Shown here in pieces: positions 16,173-24,642 of a stretch of DNA of 39,830 bases. The translations under genes and the position numbers were made by a program. Below the pieces are notes generated by a model. The model made no database searches. It saw only the letters and a program-made list of their open reading frames with translations, and had not been told where the DNA came from. Position 1 is the stretch's first letter. Every line of letters starts with the position of its first letter. Source of the stretch: Pseudomonas syringae pv. cilantro. GTDB taxonomy: Bacteria > Pseudomonadota > Gammaproteobacteria > Pseudomonadales > Pseudomonadaceae. The stretch spans positions 115,845-155,674 of the forward strand of contig NZ_LGLN01000064.1 in the NCBI RefSeq assembly GCF_001293775.1, read 5' to 3'.

Positions 16173-16757
16173 TCACACCCAGCCGCTGACTTGCATTGCC
16201 TTGTAAACCGCCACCAGCGCCAGCACAAAAAACGCGCAGGCCGCCAGGCGACGGATCAGCGTCAGCGGCAACTTGTCCGCCGCGAAATTACCCGCCAGCA
16301 CCACCGGCACATTGGCCAGTAACATGCCCAGTGTGGTGCCGATAATGACCAGCCAAAGATGGGAATACTGCGCTGCCAGCATCACGGTGGCGATCTGCGT
16401 CTTGTCGCCGATCTCGGCAATGAAAAACGTGATCAGGGTGGTCATGAACGGGCCGAACTTACGCGTGGTGCTGGCCTCGTCGTCGTCCATCTTGTCAGGC
16501 ACCAGCGTCCACAGCGCCGTGGCCGTGAAGCTGGCGGCGAGAATCCAGTGCAGAACGGCATCGGACAGGAAGGTGCTGAACCACGCACCGACCGCGCCAG
16601 CCGCAGCATGGTTGGCCAGGGTTGCGGCGACAATGCCGGCGATGATCGGCCAGGGCTTGCGAAAACGGGCGGCGAGAATGAGCGCGAGCAACTGCGTCTT
16701 GTCACCGATTTCGGCGAGCGCAACGACGGCGGTAGGGACGAGGAATGATTCCAGCAT
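16173..16757 (-). CDS. UPF0016/GDT1 (TMEM165) family manganese exporter
   Basis: Six-helix inner-membrane cation exporter, 194 residues, built as a tandem repeat: EIGDKTQLLALILAARF in helix 1 (around residue 16) and EIGDKTQIATVMLAAQY in the second half (around residue 112). The E-x-G-D-K-T/S motif is the family signature and lines the ion path. Bacterial members export Mn2+. A manganese-sensing yybP-ykoY riboswitch lies directly upstream, which strongly supports Mn2+ as substrate and Mn-induced expression. ATG 16757 is chosen because AGGA precedes it; the 9-codon upstream extension would run into the riboswitch platform. Confidence 0.92.
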   Translation of the reverse strand: MLESFLVPTAVVALAEIGDKTQLLALILAARFRKPWPIIAGIVAATLANHAAAGAVGAWFSTFLSDAVLHWILAASFTATALWTLVPDKMDDDEASTTRKFGPFMTTLITFFIAEIGDKTQIATVMLAAQYSHLWLVIIGTTLGMLLANVPVVLAGNFAADKLPLTLIRRLAACAFFVLALVAVYKAMQVSGWV

Positions 16758-16769
16758 CAGGGTTCCTGA

Positions 16770-16835
16770 GGGGCGGGTCGACACGGCTATGACACGTACA
16801 GCCTTCCCGCCCCGGGTAAGGTGTTCGTGTCATAG
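16770..16835 (-). promoter_or_regulatory. Expression platform: two mutually exclusive hairpins
   Basis: CTATGACACG at the 3' edge of the aptamer pairs perfectly with CGTGTCATAG (plus-strand positions 16787-16796 and 16826-16835). GGGGCGGG pairs with CCCGCCCC just before the ribosome-binding site (16806-16813 and 16770-16777). The two pairings interleave, so they compete. Confidence 0.7.
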
Positions 16836-16962
16836 GTCTTGTCAAACCACCGATCCGTCTGAGCGGATTCCGGGTCGCACGTACCATGGTCTGAGGACCA
16901 AGTATGTTGATACGTGCCGGACGAGCATGGCGCTCGTGGGAGACTACTCCCCTAGGACGGAG
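16826..16962 (-). ncRNA. yybP-ykoY manganese riboswitch
   Basis: On the minus strand the conserved aptamer blocks are in order: CCTAGGGGAGTAG (ending at 16944), TCAACATACT (16910-16901) and GACAAGACC (16843-16835). They are joined by GC-rich stems; TCCGTC (16961-16956) and GACGGA (16859-16854) can close the domain. This is the Mn2+-sensing yybP-ykoY class. It sits in the 5' leader of the GDT1-type exporter. Confidence 0.88.
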
Positions 16963-17004
16963 CGGATTCTGCCTCCGCAAAAACGTTTCGGCAAGCGCTT
17001 ATTT

Positions 17005-18003
17005 TCAAGAGCGTTTGGCACTGTAGATCTTGAAACCGTCGCCCTGAGCCTTGACGTGGCAGTAGCCCACGTGCTCTTCGATGAGTGGCTGATAACGCAG
17101 AAAGTTGTTCGCCACAAGACGCAGTTCGCCGCCTGATTTCAGATGTTGGCGTGCTTTTTTCAGCAAGTTCTCTGTTGCCATGTAGTCGGTGTGGACCCCG
17201 ACATGGAAGGGTGGATTACTCAGAATCGTGTTCAGCCCCATGGGCGCAGCGTCGATGCCGTCGCCGGTCATGACCTGAGCGTCCAGGCCATTGGCTGCCA
17301 GGGTCAGGCGTGAGCTGGCGCTGGCGAAAGCATCCACGTCCAGCAAGATGACCTCGTTGTGCGGGTAGCGACGTTTGACCGCCGCGCCGAGCACACCGGC
17401 ACCGCAACCGAAGTCGAGCAGATTGCCGCTTGGCAGCTTGTCGAGGTTTTCCAGCAGCAGCGCCGAACCGCGATCAAGACGACCGTGGCTGAATACCCCC
17501 GGCAAGCTGACCACCGTGAGCGGGCCGTCCTGCAATTCGATCCGGTACGGTTTGGCGAGGCTTTCCAGCGTGACGGCCTGCGGGGCGTTTTCGACGGTGA
17601 CCTGCCATAACTGGCAATGCCGGGCGCTGTCGAGTTTGCGGGCGCGGCCAAACGGGCTCAGCTGTTTGGCTGCGGCTTCAATGCCGCCGCGTTTCTCGCC
17701 GACCAGAAACAGCTCGCGCCCGGCCAGCCGAGAGGCCAGCGCATTGAGCAGGTAATCGGTCAGGTCGCGGGCCTTGGGCAGGAACAGCACGGCCGCGTCA
17801 AAGGCAGTCTGTGGAGCCTCGACGCCGAAATCCACGCGCCCCTCAAAGCGCGCATCCAGCGCCGCCTGATCGCCCGCGTGCCAGCACCAGCCGCGCGCAT
17901 TCGGCAGTTTTCCGAGCAGGTCATCGGCAGGCAGCCCGACCAACAACAGCGAGCCTTGAAACAACTCGGGCTGACGGAGTAACACTTCACTGCGCGGGTC
18001 CAT
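17005..18003 (-). CDS. rsmC: 16S rRNA m2G1207 methyltransferase
   Basis: SAM-dependent guanine-N2 methyltransferase acting on 16S rRNA in the small ribosomal subunit, 332 residues. It has the duplicated methyltransferase layout of RsmC: a degenerate N-terminal half ([24 protein letters not shown]) and an active C-terminal half with motif [15 protein letters not shown] (around residue 197), the catalytic NPPFH (around residue 263) and [31 protein letters not shown] is shared with E. coli RsmC. It ends about 40 bp before the riboswitch of the downstream exporter, so read-through transcription could also feed that leader. Confidence 0.9.
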   Translation of the reverse strand: MDPRSEVLLRQPELFQGSLLLVGLPADDLLGKLPNARGWCWHAGDQAALDARFEGRVDFGVEAPQTAFDAAVLFLPKARDLTDYLLNALASRLAGRELFLVGEKRGGIEAAAKQLSPFGRARKLDSARHCQLWQVTVENAPQAVTLESLAKPYRIELQDGPLTVVSLPGVFSHGRLDRGSALLLENLDKLPSGNLLDFGCGAGVLGAAVKRRYPHNEVILLDVDAFASASSRLTLAANGLDAQVMTGDGIDAAPMGLNTILSNPPFHVGVHTDYMATENLLKKARQHLKSGGELRLVANNFLRYQPLIEEHVGYCHVKAQGDGFKIYSAKRS

Positions 18004-18045
18004 GGATGAGCTCCTGAAAAAGCGCGGAGTCTAACATGGCCTCCT

Positions 18046-18132
18046 TGGGAGCGAGCTTGCTCGCGAAGGGGTCAGCACAGCTCTGGAATAAGGAGCGTCT
18101 GGACCAACGTCTTCGTGAGCAAGCTCACACAC
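18046..18132. repeat. REP pair (REPIN-like)
   Basis: TGGGAGCGAGCTTGCTCGCGAAG at the left faces CTTCGTGAGCAAGCTCACACA at the right, about 87 bp overall. Same family as 3753-3858 but with a diverged right arm. It lies upstream of the lysE-like gene. Confidence 0.75.
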
Positions 18133-18299
18133 AGTGATCTATGCACGCCATGACTGCGGTTTAAGCCCCTTTTCCCAGGCTCATCGGAGCGTATGTATGA
18201 CGCTGAGCGCTCCAGCGTCGCAAAATGCCGGCATCTTTTGCGAAGGCATCAGACAGCGTAATCTGCCAGGTCTGACGTCACCCCTCCAGGAGGCCCCAC

Positions 18300-18932
18300 A
18301 TGTACTGGGCAGAATTTCTCACCGTTGCGCTGATCCACCTGCTGGCCGTCGCCAGTCCCGGGCCGGACTTTGCGGTGGTGGTGCGCGAAAGCGTCACCCA
18401 TGGGCGCAAGGCGGGTACCTGGGCGGCGCTGGGCGTTGGCTCTGCCATTTTCCTGCATGTGGGCTATTCGCTGCTGGGGATCGGGATCATCGTTTCCCAG
18501 TCGATCGTGCTGTTCAATGCGCTGAAATGGGCGGCGGCCGCGTACTTGCTGTACATCGGCATCAAGGCCTTGCGCGCCAGACCGGCTGCGACGAGCGACG
18601 AAGCGGCGACCACGAAGATGGCTGGCGAGCGCACCGCAAAGGGCGCTTACATCAGTGGCTTCGTCACCAACGGCCTGAACCCCAAAGCGACGCTGTTTTT
18701 CCTCTCGCTGTTCACCGTGGTGATCAACCCGCATACGCCATTGCCGGTGCAGGCCGGGTATGGCGTGTATCTGGCGCTGGCTACGGCGGCCTGGTTTTGT
18801 CTGGTGGCGCGCTTGTTCAGCCAGGCGCGGGTTCGTGCCGGCTTTGCGCGCATGGGCCACTGGTTCGATCGGGCCATGGGCGGCGTGTTGGTCGCATTAG
18901 GTATCAAACTCGCATTAACCGAAGTTCGCTGA
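18300..18932 (+). CDS. LysE family amino-acid exporter
   Basis: Inner-membrane exporter of the LysE/RhtB superfamily, 210 residues with about six hydrophobic segments. The N-terminal VASPGPDFAVVVRESVTHGRKAG block is the family signature (ASPGP.F..V...S...GR..G), and KGAYISGFVTNGLNPKATLFFLSLF is the second conserved block. A strong AGGAGG lies 9 bases before the ATG. Substrate unknown (amino acids, homoserine lactones and related compounds are exported by the family). It stands alone, between rsmC (divergent) and the acyl-CoA ligase. Confidence 0.92.
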   Translation: MYWAEFLTVALIHLLAVASPGPDFAVVVRESVTHGRKAGTWAALGVGSAIFLHVGYSLLGIGIIVSQSIVLFNALKWAAAAYLLYIGIKALRARPAATSDEAATTKMAGERTAKGAYISGFVTNGLNPKATLFFLSLFTVVINPHTPLPVQAGYGVYLALATAAWFCLVARLFSQARVRAGFARMGHWFDRAMGGVLVALGIKLALTEVR

Positions 18933-19090
18933 AATTAGTGGGCAGAACGAGGCTTTTACCTACCTGTTTGTCGGGCGAGCGCATGGCGAGGCGTCAATCT
19001 TAACGCCGATTTCACGGTATTTGATTGGCAGAGCAGGGCGCTAGCGTCCATATTTCCAGCCTCGCCTGTGGACTTTGAAAAGGGACCCCT

Positions 19091-20773
19091 ATGTTACAGA
19101 CTCGCGTTCTGCCGCCTGCCGATGGCGCTTACCGGTATCCTCTGCTGATCAAAAGCCTGCTGTTATCCGGCCGTCGTTATGAAAGGACGCGCGAAATCGT
19201 CTACCGGGATGCTGTCCGTTTCACCTATGCGACGCTCAACGAACGCATCTGTCGCCTGGCCAACGCACTGACCGCCGCCGGCGTGAAAGCCGGGGATACC
19301 GTGGCGGTGATGGACTGGGACAGCCACCGCTACCTGGAATGCATGTTTGCGATCCCGATGATTGGTGCGGTGATCCACACCGTCAATGTCCGGCTGTCTC
19401 CGGAGCAGATCGCCTTCACCATCAATCACGCGGATGATCGTCTTGTATTGGTGAACAGCGAGTTCGTCGGCTTGTATCAGGCCATGTCCGGACACCTGAC
19501 CACGGTCGAAAAGACCCTGTTGCTGACCGATCAGCCGGAAAAAACTGCCGAGTTGCCCAATCTGGTCGGCGAATACGAAGAATTGCTGGCGGCTGCCAGC
19601 CCCGATTACACGTTCGAAGACTTCGACGAGAATTCGGTCGCGACCACGTTTTACACCACGGGCACCACCGGCAACCCCAAGGGTGTCTATTTCACCCATC
19701 GGCAACTGGTTCTGCACACCCTGGGCCTGGCGACCATCATGGGTTCCATCGACAGCACCCGGCTGCTGGGCACCGACGACGTCTACATGCCCATCACGCC
19801 GATGTTTCACGTGCACGCCTGGGGCATTCCGTATGCTGCGACCATGCTCGGGCTCAAACAGGTCTATCCCGGCCGCTACGAACCCGAATTGCTGGTCGAA
19901 TTGTGGCGCAGAGAAAAAGTGACGTTTTCGCACTGCGTGCCGACCATCCTGCAAATGCTGCTCAACGCCAAAGGCGCGCAGGGTACCGATTTCGGCGGCT
20001 GGAAGATCATCATTGGTGGCAGCGCCCTGACCCGCAGCCTCTATCAGGCGGCCAAGGCCAAGGGCATCCAGCTCACCGCCGCCTACGGCATGTCGGAAAC
20101 CGGACCGCTGATTTCTGTGGCGCACATCAACGAAGAACTGAAAGCCGGCAGCGAAGACGAGCGCATTACCTACCGAATCAAGGCCGGTGTTCCCGGCATG
20201 CTGGTCGAGGCGGCGATCATCGACCAGCAGGGCAACTTCCTGCCGGCCGACGGTGAAACCCAGGGCGAACTGGTGCTGCGCGCGCCGTGGCTGACCGAAA
20301 GCTATGTTGGCGAGCCTGAGAAAGGTGCCGAACTGTGGGCTGGTGGCTGGCTGCATACCGGTGATGTGGCCACGCTGGACAACATGGGCTTTATCGACAT
20401 TCGTGACCGCATCAAGGACGTGATCAAGACCGGCGGCGAGTGGATTTCGTCACTGGAGCTCGAAGACCTCTGCAGCCGCCATCCGGCTGTGCGCGAAGTG
20501 GCCGTGGTCGGCATTGCCGATCCGCAATGGGGCGAGCGGCCGTTTGCCTTGCTGGTGATTCGTGACGGTCATCAGTTCGACGCGCAGCAATTGAAGGAAC
20601 ACCTCAAGCCTTTTGTCGAGCAAGGTCAGATCAACAAGTGGGCGATTCCCAGCCAGATCGCGCTTGTTACTGAAATTCCCAAAACCAGCGTCGGCAAGCT
20701 CGATAAAAAACGCATGCGGCTGGACATCGTCGAGTGGCAAAACAGCAACAGCGCGTTTCTTTCCACACTTTGA
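19091..20773 (+). CDS. AlkK-like fatty-acyl-CoA ligase
   Basis: ATP-dependent ligase forming acyl-CoA through an acyl-adenylate, 560 residues, full family length. Motifs in order: YTTGTTGNPKGV (P-loop, about residue 190), AAYGMSETGPL (about 330), GGWLHTGDVATLD (about 418), DRIKDVIKTGGEWIS (about 438) and PKTSVGKLDKK (about 532, catalytic Lys). Overall pattern is that of the medium-chain AlkK type. Downstream lie DUF1302, DUF1329 and a MalT-like regulator on the same strand; the same set occurs in other pseudomonads and suggests a fatty-acid or ester uptake and activation pathway. A 310-bp gap with a strong hairpin separates it from the DUF1302 gene. Confidence 0.9.
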   Translation: MLQTRVLPPADGAYRYPLLIKSLLLSGRRYERTREIVYRDAVRFTYATLNERICRLANALTAAGVKAGDTVAVMDWDSHRYLECMFAIPMIGAVIHTVNVRLSPEQIAFTINHADDRLVLVNSEFVGLYQAMSGHLTTVEKTLLLTDQPEKTAELPNLVGEYEELLAAASPDYTFEDFDENSVATTFYTTGTTGNPKGVYFTHRQLVLHTLGLATIMGSIDSTRLLGTDDVYMPITPMFHVHAWGIPYAATMLGLKQVYPGRYEPELLVELWRREKVTFSHCVPTILQMLLNAKGAQGTDFGGWKIIIGGSALTRSLYQAAKAKGIQLTAAYGMSETGPLISVAHINEELKAGSEDERITYRIKAGVPGMLVEAAIIDQQGNFLPADGETQGELVLRAPWLTESYVGEPEKGAELWAGGWLHTGDVATLDNMGFIDIRDRIKDVIKTGGEWISSLELEDLCSRHPAVREVAVVGIADPQWGERPFALLVIRDGHQFDAQQLKEHLKPFVEQGQINKWAIPSQIALVTEIPKTSVGKLDKKRMRLDIVEWQNSNSAFLSTL

Positions 20774-20778
20774 AGATC

Positions 20779-20813
20779 GACGCTTGCCGTGCCCGTCGGG
20801 TACGGCAAGCGTC
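20779..20813 (+). terminator. Strong hairpin after acyl-CoA ligase
   Basis: GACGCTTGCCGT / ACGGCAAGCGTC is a perfect 12-bp stem with an 11-base loop, 5 bases after the stop. The T-tract is missing. The rest of the 310-bp gap to 21083 shows nothing else I can name apart from the presumed promoter of the DUF1302 gene. Confidence 0.6.
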
Positions 20814-21083
20814 TGCGCCGCAGGTCCTGCTCTGCGACTTGCCAAATTTCCAGTTTCAGCCATTCTCCACGCCTGAGCTTTTTCGCGCAGCAGCTCGAAA
20901 ACGAGCGGGCCAGAGGCGTTGGTCCTGCAAATCACCCTTTAGAGGGATCAAGTGACGAAGTCTGCTGGCTATAGTCGCCACAGGGAATGAGGCACCGCGG
21001 ACCTGGCGTGAGCGTTGATTCTATGACTGAAGGTTTTCTGGATTTTCCACTGCCATAACAATAAAACACACGGAGTAGCATCG

Positions 21084-23021
21084 ATGACTACCACAACCCT
21101 GTTCTGGCGGCGGGCAAAGCTGCCTCTGGCCGTGAGTCTTGCTTCGTCACTGGCCGGACCGGCCTTCGGCGTGACCTTCAACGTCGGTGAAATCGAAGGC
21201 AGTTTCGATTCTTCGCTGTCGGTGGGCGCCAGTTGGTCGACGGCCAGCCCCAACAAAAACCTGATCGGGGCCAACAACGGCGGGCGTGGCCTGTCTCAGA
21301 CGTCCGATGACGGTCACTTGAACTTCAAGCGCGGGGAGACGTTTTCGAAGATTTTCAAGGGCATTCATGACCTGGAGCTGAAGTACGGCGACACCGGTGT
21401 GTTTCTGCGTGGCAAATACTGGTACGACTTTGAACTCAAAGATGAAAACCGCGAGTTCAAGGACATTAGCGACTCGGGCCGCAAAGAGGGCGCCAAATCG
21501 TCCGGTTTCCAGTTGCTCGACGCGTTCGTTTATCACAACTACGCCATTGCTGATCAGCCCGGCGCCGTGCGCTTTGGCAAGCAGGTCATCAGTTGGGGCG
21601 AAAGTACCTTCATTCAGGGCGGTATCAACAGCGTCAACCCGGTCGATGTGTCGGCCTTCAGGCGTCCCGGCTCGGAAATCAAGGAAGGCCTGATTCCGGT
21701 CAACATGTTCTACGTATCGCAGAACCTGACCGACAACCTGTCTGCCGAAGGTTTCTACCAGTTGGAATGGGACCAGACCGTCGTCGACAACTGCGGCACC
21801 TTCTTTTCGCAGCCGGATGTGATCGCTGATGGCTGTAACAGCAACCTGGCGGTGCTGCGCAGTCGCAGCGGCCTGAACAGTTCGCTGGCCGCCGCCGGCC
21901 TGCCAGCAGGCGCACGCGGGGCGATTTTCAACTCGCTGTCGCAGCAGGGCGTCGTGTTCGGCAACCCGGACGAGGGCGCAGTGGTGCGGCGTGGCGGTGA
22001 TCGCGATGCGCGCGACAGCGGTCAGTTCGGTTTCGCCATGCGCTACAACTACGAGCCGCTGGACACCGAGTTTGGCGCGTACATGATGAACTACCATAGC
22101 CGCGCGCCGATTTTCAGTGGACGCGGCGGTTCGGCTGCATCGTTCAGTCCGCAAGGGCTGGTCGGTTCGCTGGTGCGCAACGGGATTCCGGTCGCCACCG
22201 CGACACGACTGGCGCCGACGCTTTTGCCCGTCGTGGTGGCAGGCAACTCCAGTTATTACGTCGAATACCCCGAAGACATTCGTCTGTACGGTCTGAGCTT
22301 CTCGACCACATTGCCTACCGGCACTGCGTGGAGCGGCGAGATCAGCTACCGTCCCAACGCGCCGGTACAGGTCAACACCACCGACATCCTCTACTCGGGC
22401 ATTTCGCCGCTCAACCCCAACGTGTCGTTGTTGAGCGGACGGCCGAACACCGACCAGCCGGGTTATCGCCGCAAGGAAATCACACAGCTGCAAACCACGT
22501 TCACCCAGTTTTTCGATCAGGTCATGGGCGCAGAGCGTCTGACCCTGGTGGGCGAGGTGGGCTGGACTCACGTCGGCGGTCTCGAAAGCACGTCGAAAAT
22601 CCGCTACGGCCGCGACCCGGTGTATGGCCCGGGTCCATTGCCGGGCGGCCAGTGCGCAACCCTCAACGCTGGCACGCTGACCGGCGCAGAGCAGAACAAC
22701 CTGACCCGCTACTGCGAAGACGACGGCTTCACCACGGCCAATTCGTGGGGTTATCGCGGTCGTGCCATCTGGGACTACAACAGCGTGTTCGCCGGCATCA
22801 ACCTGCGTCCGAGCGTGGCCTGGTCGCATGACGTCAAAGGCTATTCACCTGGCCCAGGCGGCAACTTCGAAGAGGGTCGCAAGGCGGTCAGTCTGGGGGT
22901 CGATGCCGAATACCAGAACACCTACACCGCGAACCTTTCCTACACCAACTTCTTCGACGGCAAGTACACCACGGTGGACGACCGGGATTTCGTAGCGCTC
23001 AGCTTCGGCATGAACTTCTAA
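21084..23021 (+). CDS. DUF1302 outer-membrane-type protein
   Basis: A 645-residue exported protein of the DUF1302 family. Signal peptide at residues 1-29 (ends GPAFG). The mature protein is beta-rich with alternating polar/hydrophobic strands and a C-terminal ...DFVALSFGMNF ending in Phe, the usual end of an outer-membrane barrel. Family members are paired with DUF1329 proteins in proteobacteria and are linked to use of lipids, esters and sterol-like compounds; no reaction is established. It is followed by the DUF1329 gene after 22 bp. It contains CEDDGF and CGTFFSQPDVIADGC loops with possible disulfides (four Cys). Confidence 0.85.
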   Translation: MTTTTLFWRRAKLPLAVSLASSLAGPAFGVTFNVGEIEGSFDSSLSVGASWSTASPNKNLIGANNGGRGLSQTSDDGHLNFKRGETFSKIFKGIHDLELKYGDTGVFLRGKYWYDFELKDENREFKDISDSGRKEGAKSSGFQLLDAFVYHNYAIADQPGAVRFGKQVISWGESTFIQGGINSVNPVDVSAFRRPGSEIKEGLIPVNMFYVSQNLTDNLSAEGFYQLEWDQTVVDNCGTFFSQPDVIADGCNSNLAVLRSRSGLNSSLAAAGLPAGARGAIFNSLSQQGVVFGNPDEGAVVRRGGDRDARDSGQFGFAMRYNYEPLDTEFGAYMMNYHSRAPIFSGRGGSAASFSPQGLVGSLVRNGIPVATATRLAPTLLPVVVAGNSSYYVEYPEDIRLYGLSFSTTLPTGTAWSGEISYRPNAPVQVNTTDILYSGISPLNPNVSLLSGRPNTDQPGYRRKEITQLQTTFTQFFDQVMGAERLTLVGEVGWTHVGGLESTSKIRYGRDPVYGPGPLPGGQCATLNAGTLTGAEQNNLTRYCEDDGFTTANSWGYRGRAIWDYNSVFAGINLRPSVAWSHDVKGYSPGPGGNFEEGRKAVSLGVDAEYQNTYTANLSYTNFFDGKYTTVDDRDFVALSFGMNF

Positions 23022-23043
23022 GAGCATGGTTTTCAGGATGACG

Positions 23044-24414
23044 ATGAACATGAAAATAACAAAAGGTCTGTTGCAAGCCAGTGTACTGGGGATGTCGTTG
23101 CTGGCGACCGGGGTGATGGCGGCAGTTTCCGAATCCGAAGCGGCAAAGCTGGGCACCTCCCTGACTCCGATGGGGGCAGAAAAGGCCGGTAATGCGGCCA
23201 ACACGATCTCTGCCTGGACCCCGATGCCGAAAAATGCCGGCGCGGTCGACAGCAAGGGTTTCCTTGCCAACCCGTACGCCAGTGAAAAGCCGCTATTCAT
23301 TATCACGGCGGCCAATGTCGAGCAGTACAAAGACAAGCTGGCACCGGGCCAATACGCGATGTTCAAGCGTTATCCGGACAGCTACCGGATCCCGGTGTAC
23401 CCGACCCATCGCGGTGCCACGGTGCCGGATGCAGTGTTTGCCGCGGTCAGGAAAAACGCGACCTCCACCAAGCTGGTCGGTGGCGGCAGCGGTCTGGAGA
23501 ATTTCGACACGGCCATTCCGTTTCCGATTCCGGCCAGCGGCGTCGAAGTCATCTGGAACCACATCACCCGCTACCGCGGCGGCAGCGTGAAGCGGCTGGT
23601 CACTCAGGCGACGCCGCAGGCCAATGGCTCGTACAGCCTGGTGTATTTCTCCGATCAGTTCGTGTTCCGCGACAAGATGAGGGATTTCGATCCAAAGAAT
23701 CCGGGCAACATATTGTTTTACTTCAAGCAGGAAGTGACCGCTCCGGCGCGGCTGGCCGGTGGCGTGCTGCTGGTGCATGAAACCCTGGACCAAGTGGCCG
23801 AACCGCGCTCGGCCTGGCTGTACAACGCCGGTCAGCGCCGCGTGCGCCGTGCGCCGCAGGTTTCCTACGACGGCCCCGGTACGGCCTCCGACGGTCTGCG
23901 GACGTCCGACAACCTCGATATGTACAACGGCGCTCCGGATCGCTATGACTGGAAACTGATCGGCAAGCAGGAAATGTACATCGCGTCCAACAGCCACAAG
24001 CTGGACGACCCGACGCTGAAATACGCCGACATCATCAAGGCCGGTCACATCAACCAGGACCTGACCCGTTATGAACTGCGCCGCGTCTGGCACGTGACCG
24101 CAACACTCAAGGAAGGCCAGCGGCATATCTACGCCAAGCGCGACTTCTTCATTGACGAAGACACCTGGCAGGCGGCGGTCATCGACCATTACGACGGGCG
24201 CGGCCAGCTGTGGCGGGTCGCCGAAGCGCACTCGGAAAACTACTACGACAAACAAGTGCCGTGGTACGCCGTGGAGACCCTCTACGACCTGCAATCCGGT
24301 CGCTACGTGGCCCTTGGCATGAAAAACGAAGAGAAGAGGGCCTACGAGTTCGGCTTCACGGCCGGCACCAGCGACTTCTCGCCTAACGCGTTGCGTCAGG
24401 AAGGCGTGCGTTGA
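23044..24414 (+). CDS. DUF1329 family exported protein
   Basis: A 456-residue exported protein with a LolB-like fold in structural predictions of the family. Signal peptide MNMKITKGLLQASVLGMSLLATGVMAA, cleaved at about residue 26. The body includes ITRYRGGSVKRLVTQATPQANG and a conserved SAWLYNAGQRRVRRAP, typical of DUF1329. Three close in-frame ATGs exist (23026, 23044, 23050); AGGATG and the signal peptide favour 23044. It works presumably with the DUF1302 barrel in moving a hydrophobic substrate across the periplasm; this is inference from co-occurrence. Confidence 0.85.
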   Translation: MNMKITKGLLQASVLGMSLLATGVMAAVSESEAAKLGTSLTPMGAEKAGNAANTISAWTPMPKNAGAVDSKGFLANPYASEKPLFIITAANVEQYKDKLAPGQYAMFKRYPDSYRIPVYPTHRGATVPDAVFAAVRKNATSTKLVGGGSGLENFDTAIPFPIPASGVEVIWNHITRYRGGSVKRLVTQATPQANGSYSLVYFSDQFVFRDKMRDFDPKNPGNILFYFKQEVTAPARLAGGVLLVHETLDQVAEPRSAWLYNAGQRRVRRAPQVSYDGPGTASDGLRTSDNLDMYNGAPDRYDWKLIGKQEMYIASNSHKLDDPTLKYADIIKAGHINQDLTRYELRRVWHVTATLKEGQRHIYAKRDFFIDEDTWQAAVIDHYDGRGQLWRVAEAHSENYYDKQVPWYAVETLYDLQSGRYVALGMKNEEKRAYEFGFTAGTSDFSPNALRQEGVR

Positions 24415-24481
24415 AGCCTTGAATACACGAGTTTAGCGTCGGCTGATACATACCGCAGACCGATAGCTGTTGATTCGCATG

Positions 24482-24505
24482 AAAGCCCCTTGATTGGGGC
24501 TTTTT
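24482..24505 (+). terminator. Intrinsic terminator after DUF1329 gene
   Basis: AAAGCCCC / GGGGCTTT with loop TTGATT and T5. It ends the DUF1302-DUF1329 operon, so the regulator downstream has its own promoter in 24506-24642. Confidence 0.92.
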
Positions 24506-24642
24506 CACTCGTAGGAAATGGTCTTATAAGCTGTAGGAATTTTGTTACAGTCTTTTCCGTGATGAACTGTCAAAGGTGGAGATTTACCCGCTAGTCTCCG
24601 AGCATCGCGACGCTGAACCAATGATTTCCACACGAGCCGGCC

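Noticed and set aside
18134..19003. 289-codon frame overlapping the lysE-like gene
   Set aside because: Alternate frame over the LysE coding region, which has a strong AGGAGG and the LysE signature; the alternate product is Arg/Gly-rich.
21147..22829. 560-codon open frame on the minus strand
   Set aside because: Antisense to the DUF1302 gene, whose frame has a signal peptide and a barrel-like ending; the antisense product has no recognisable motif.
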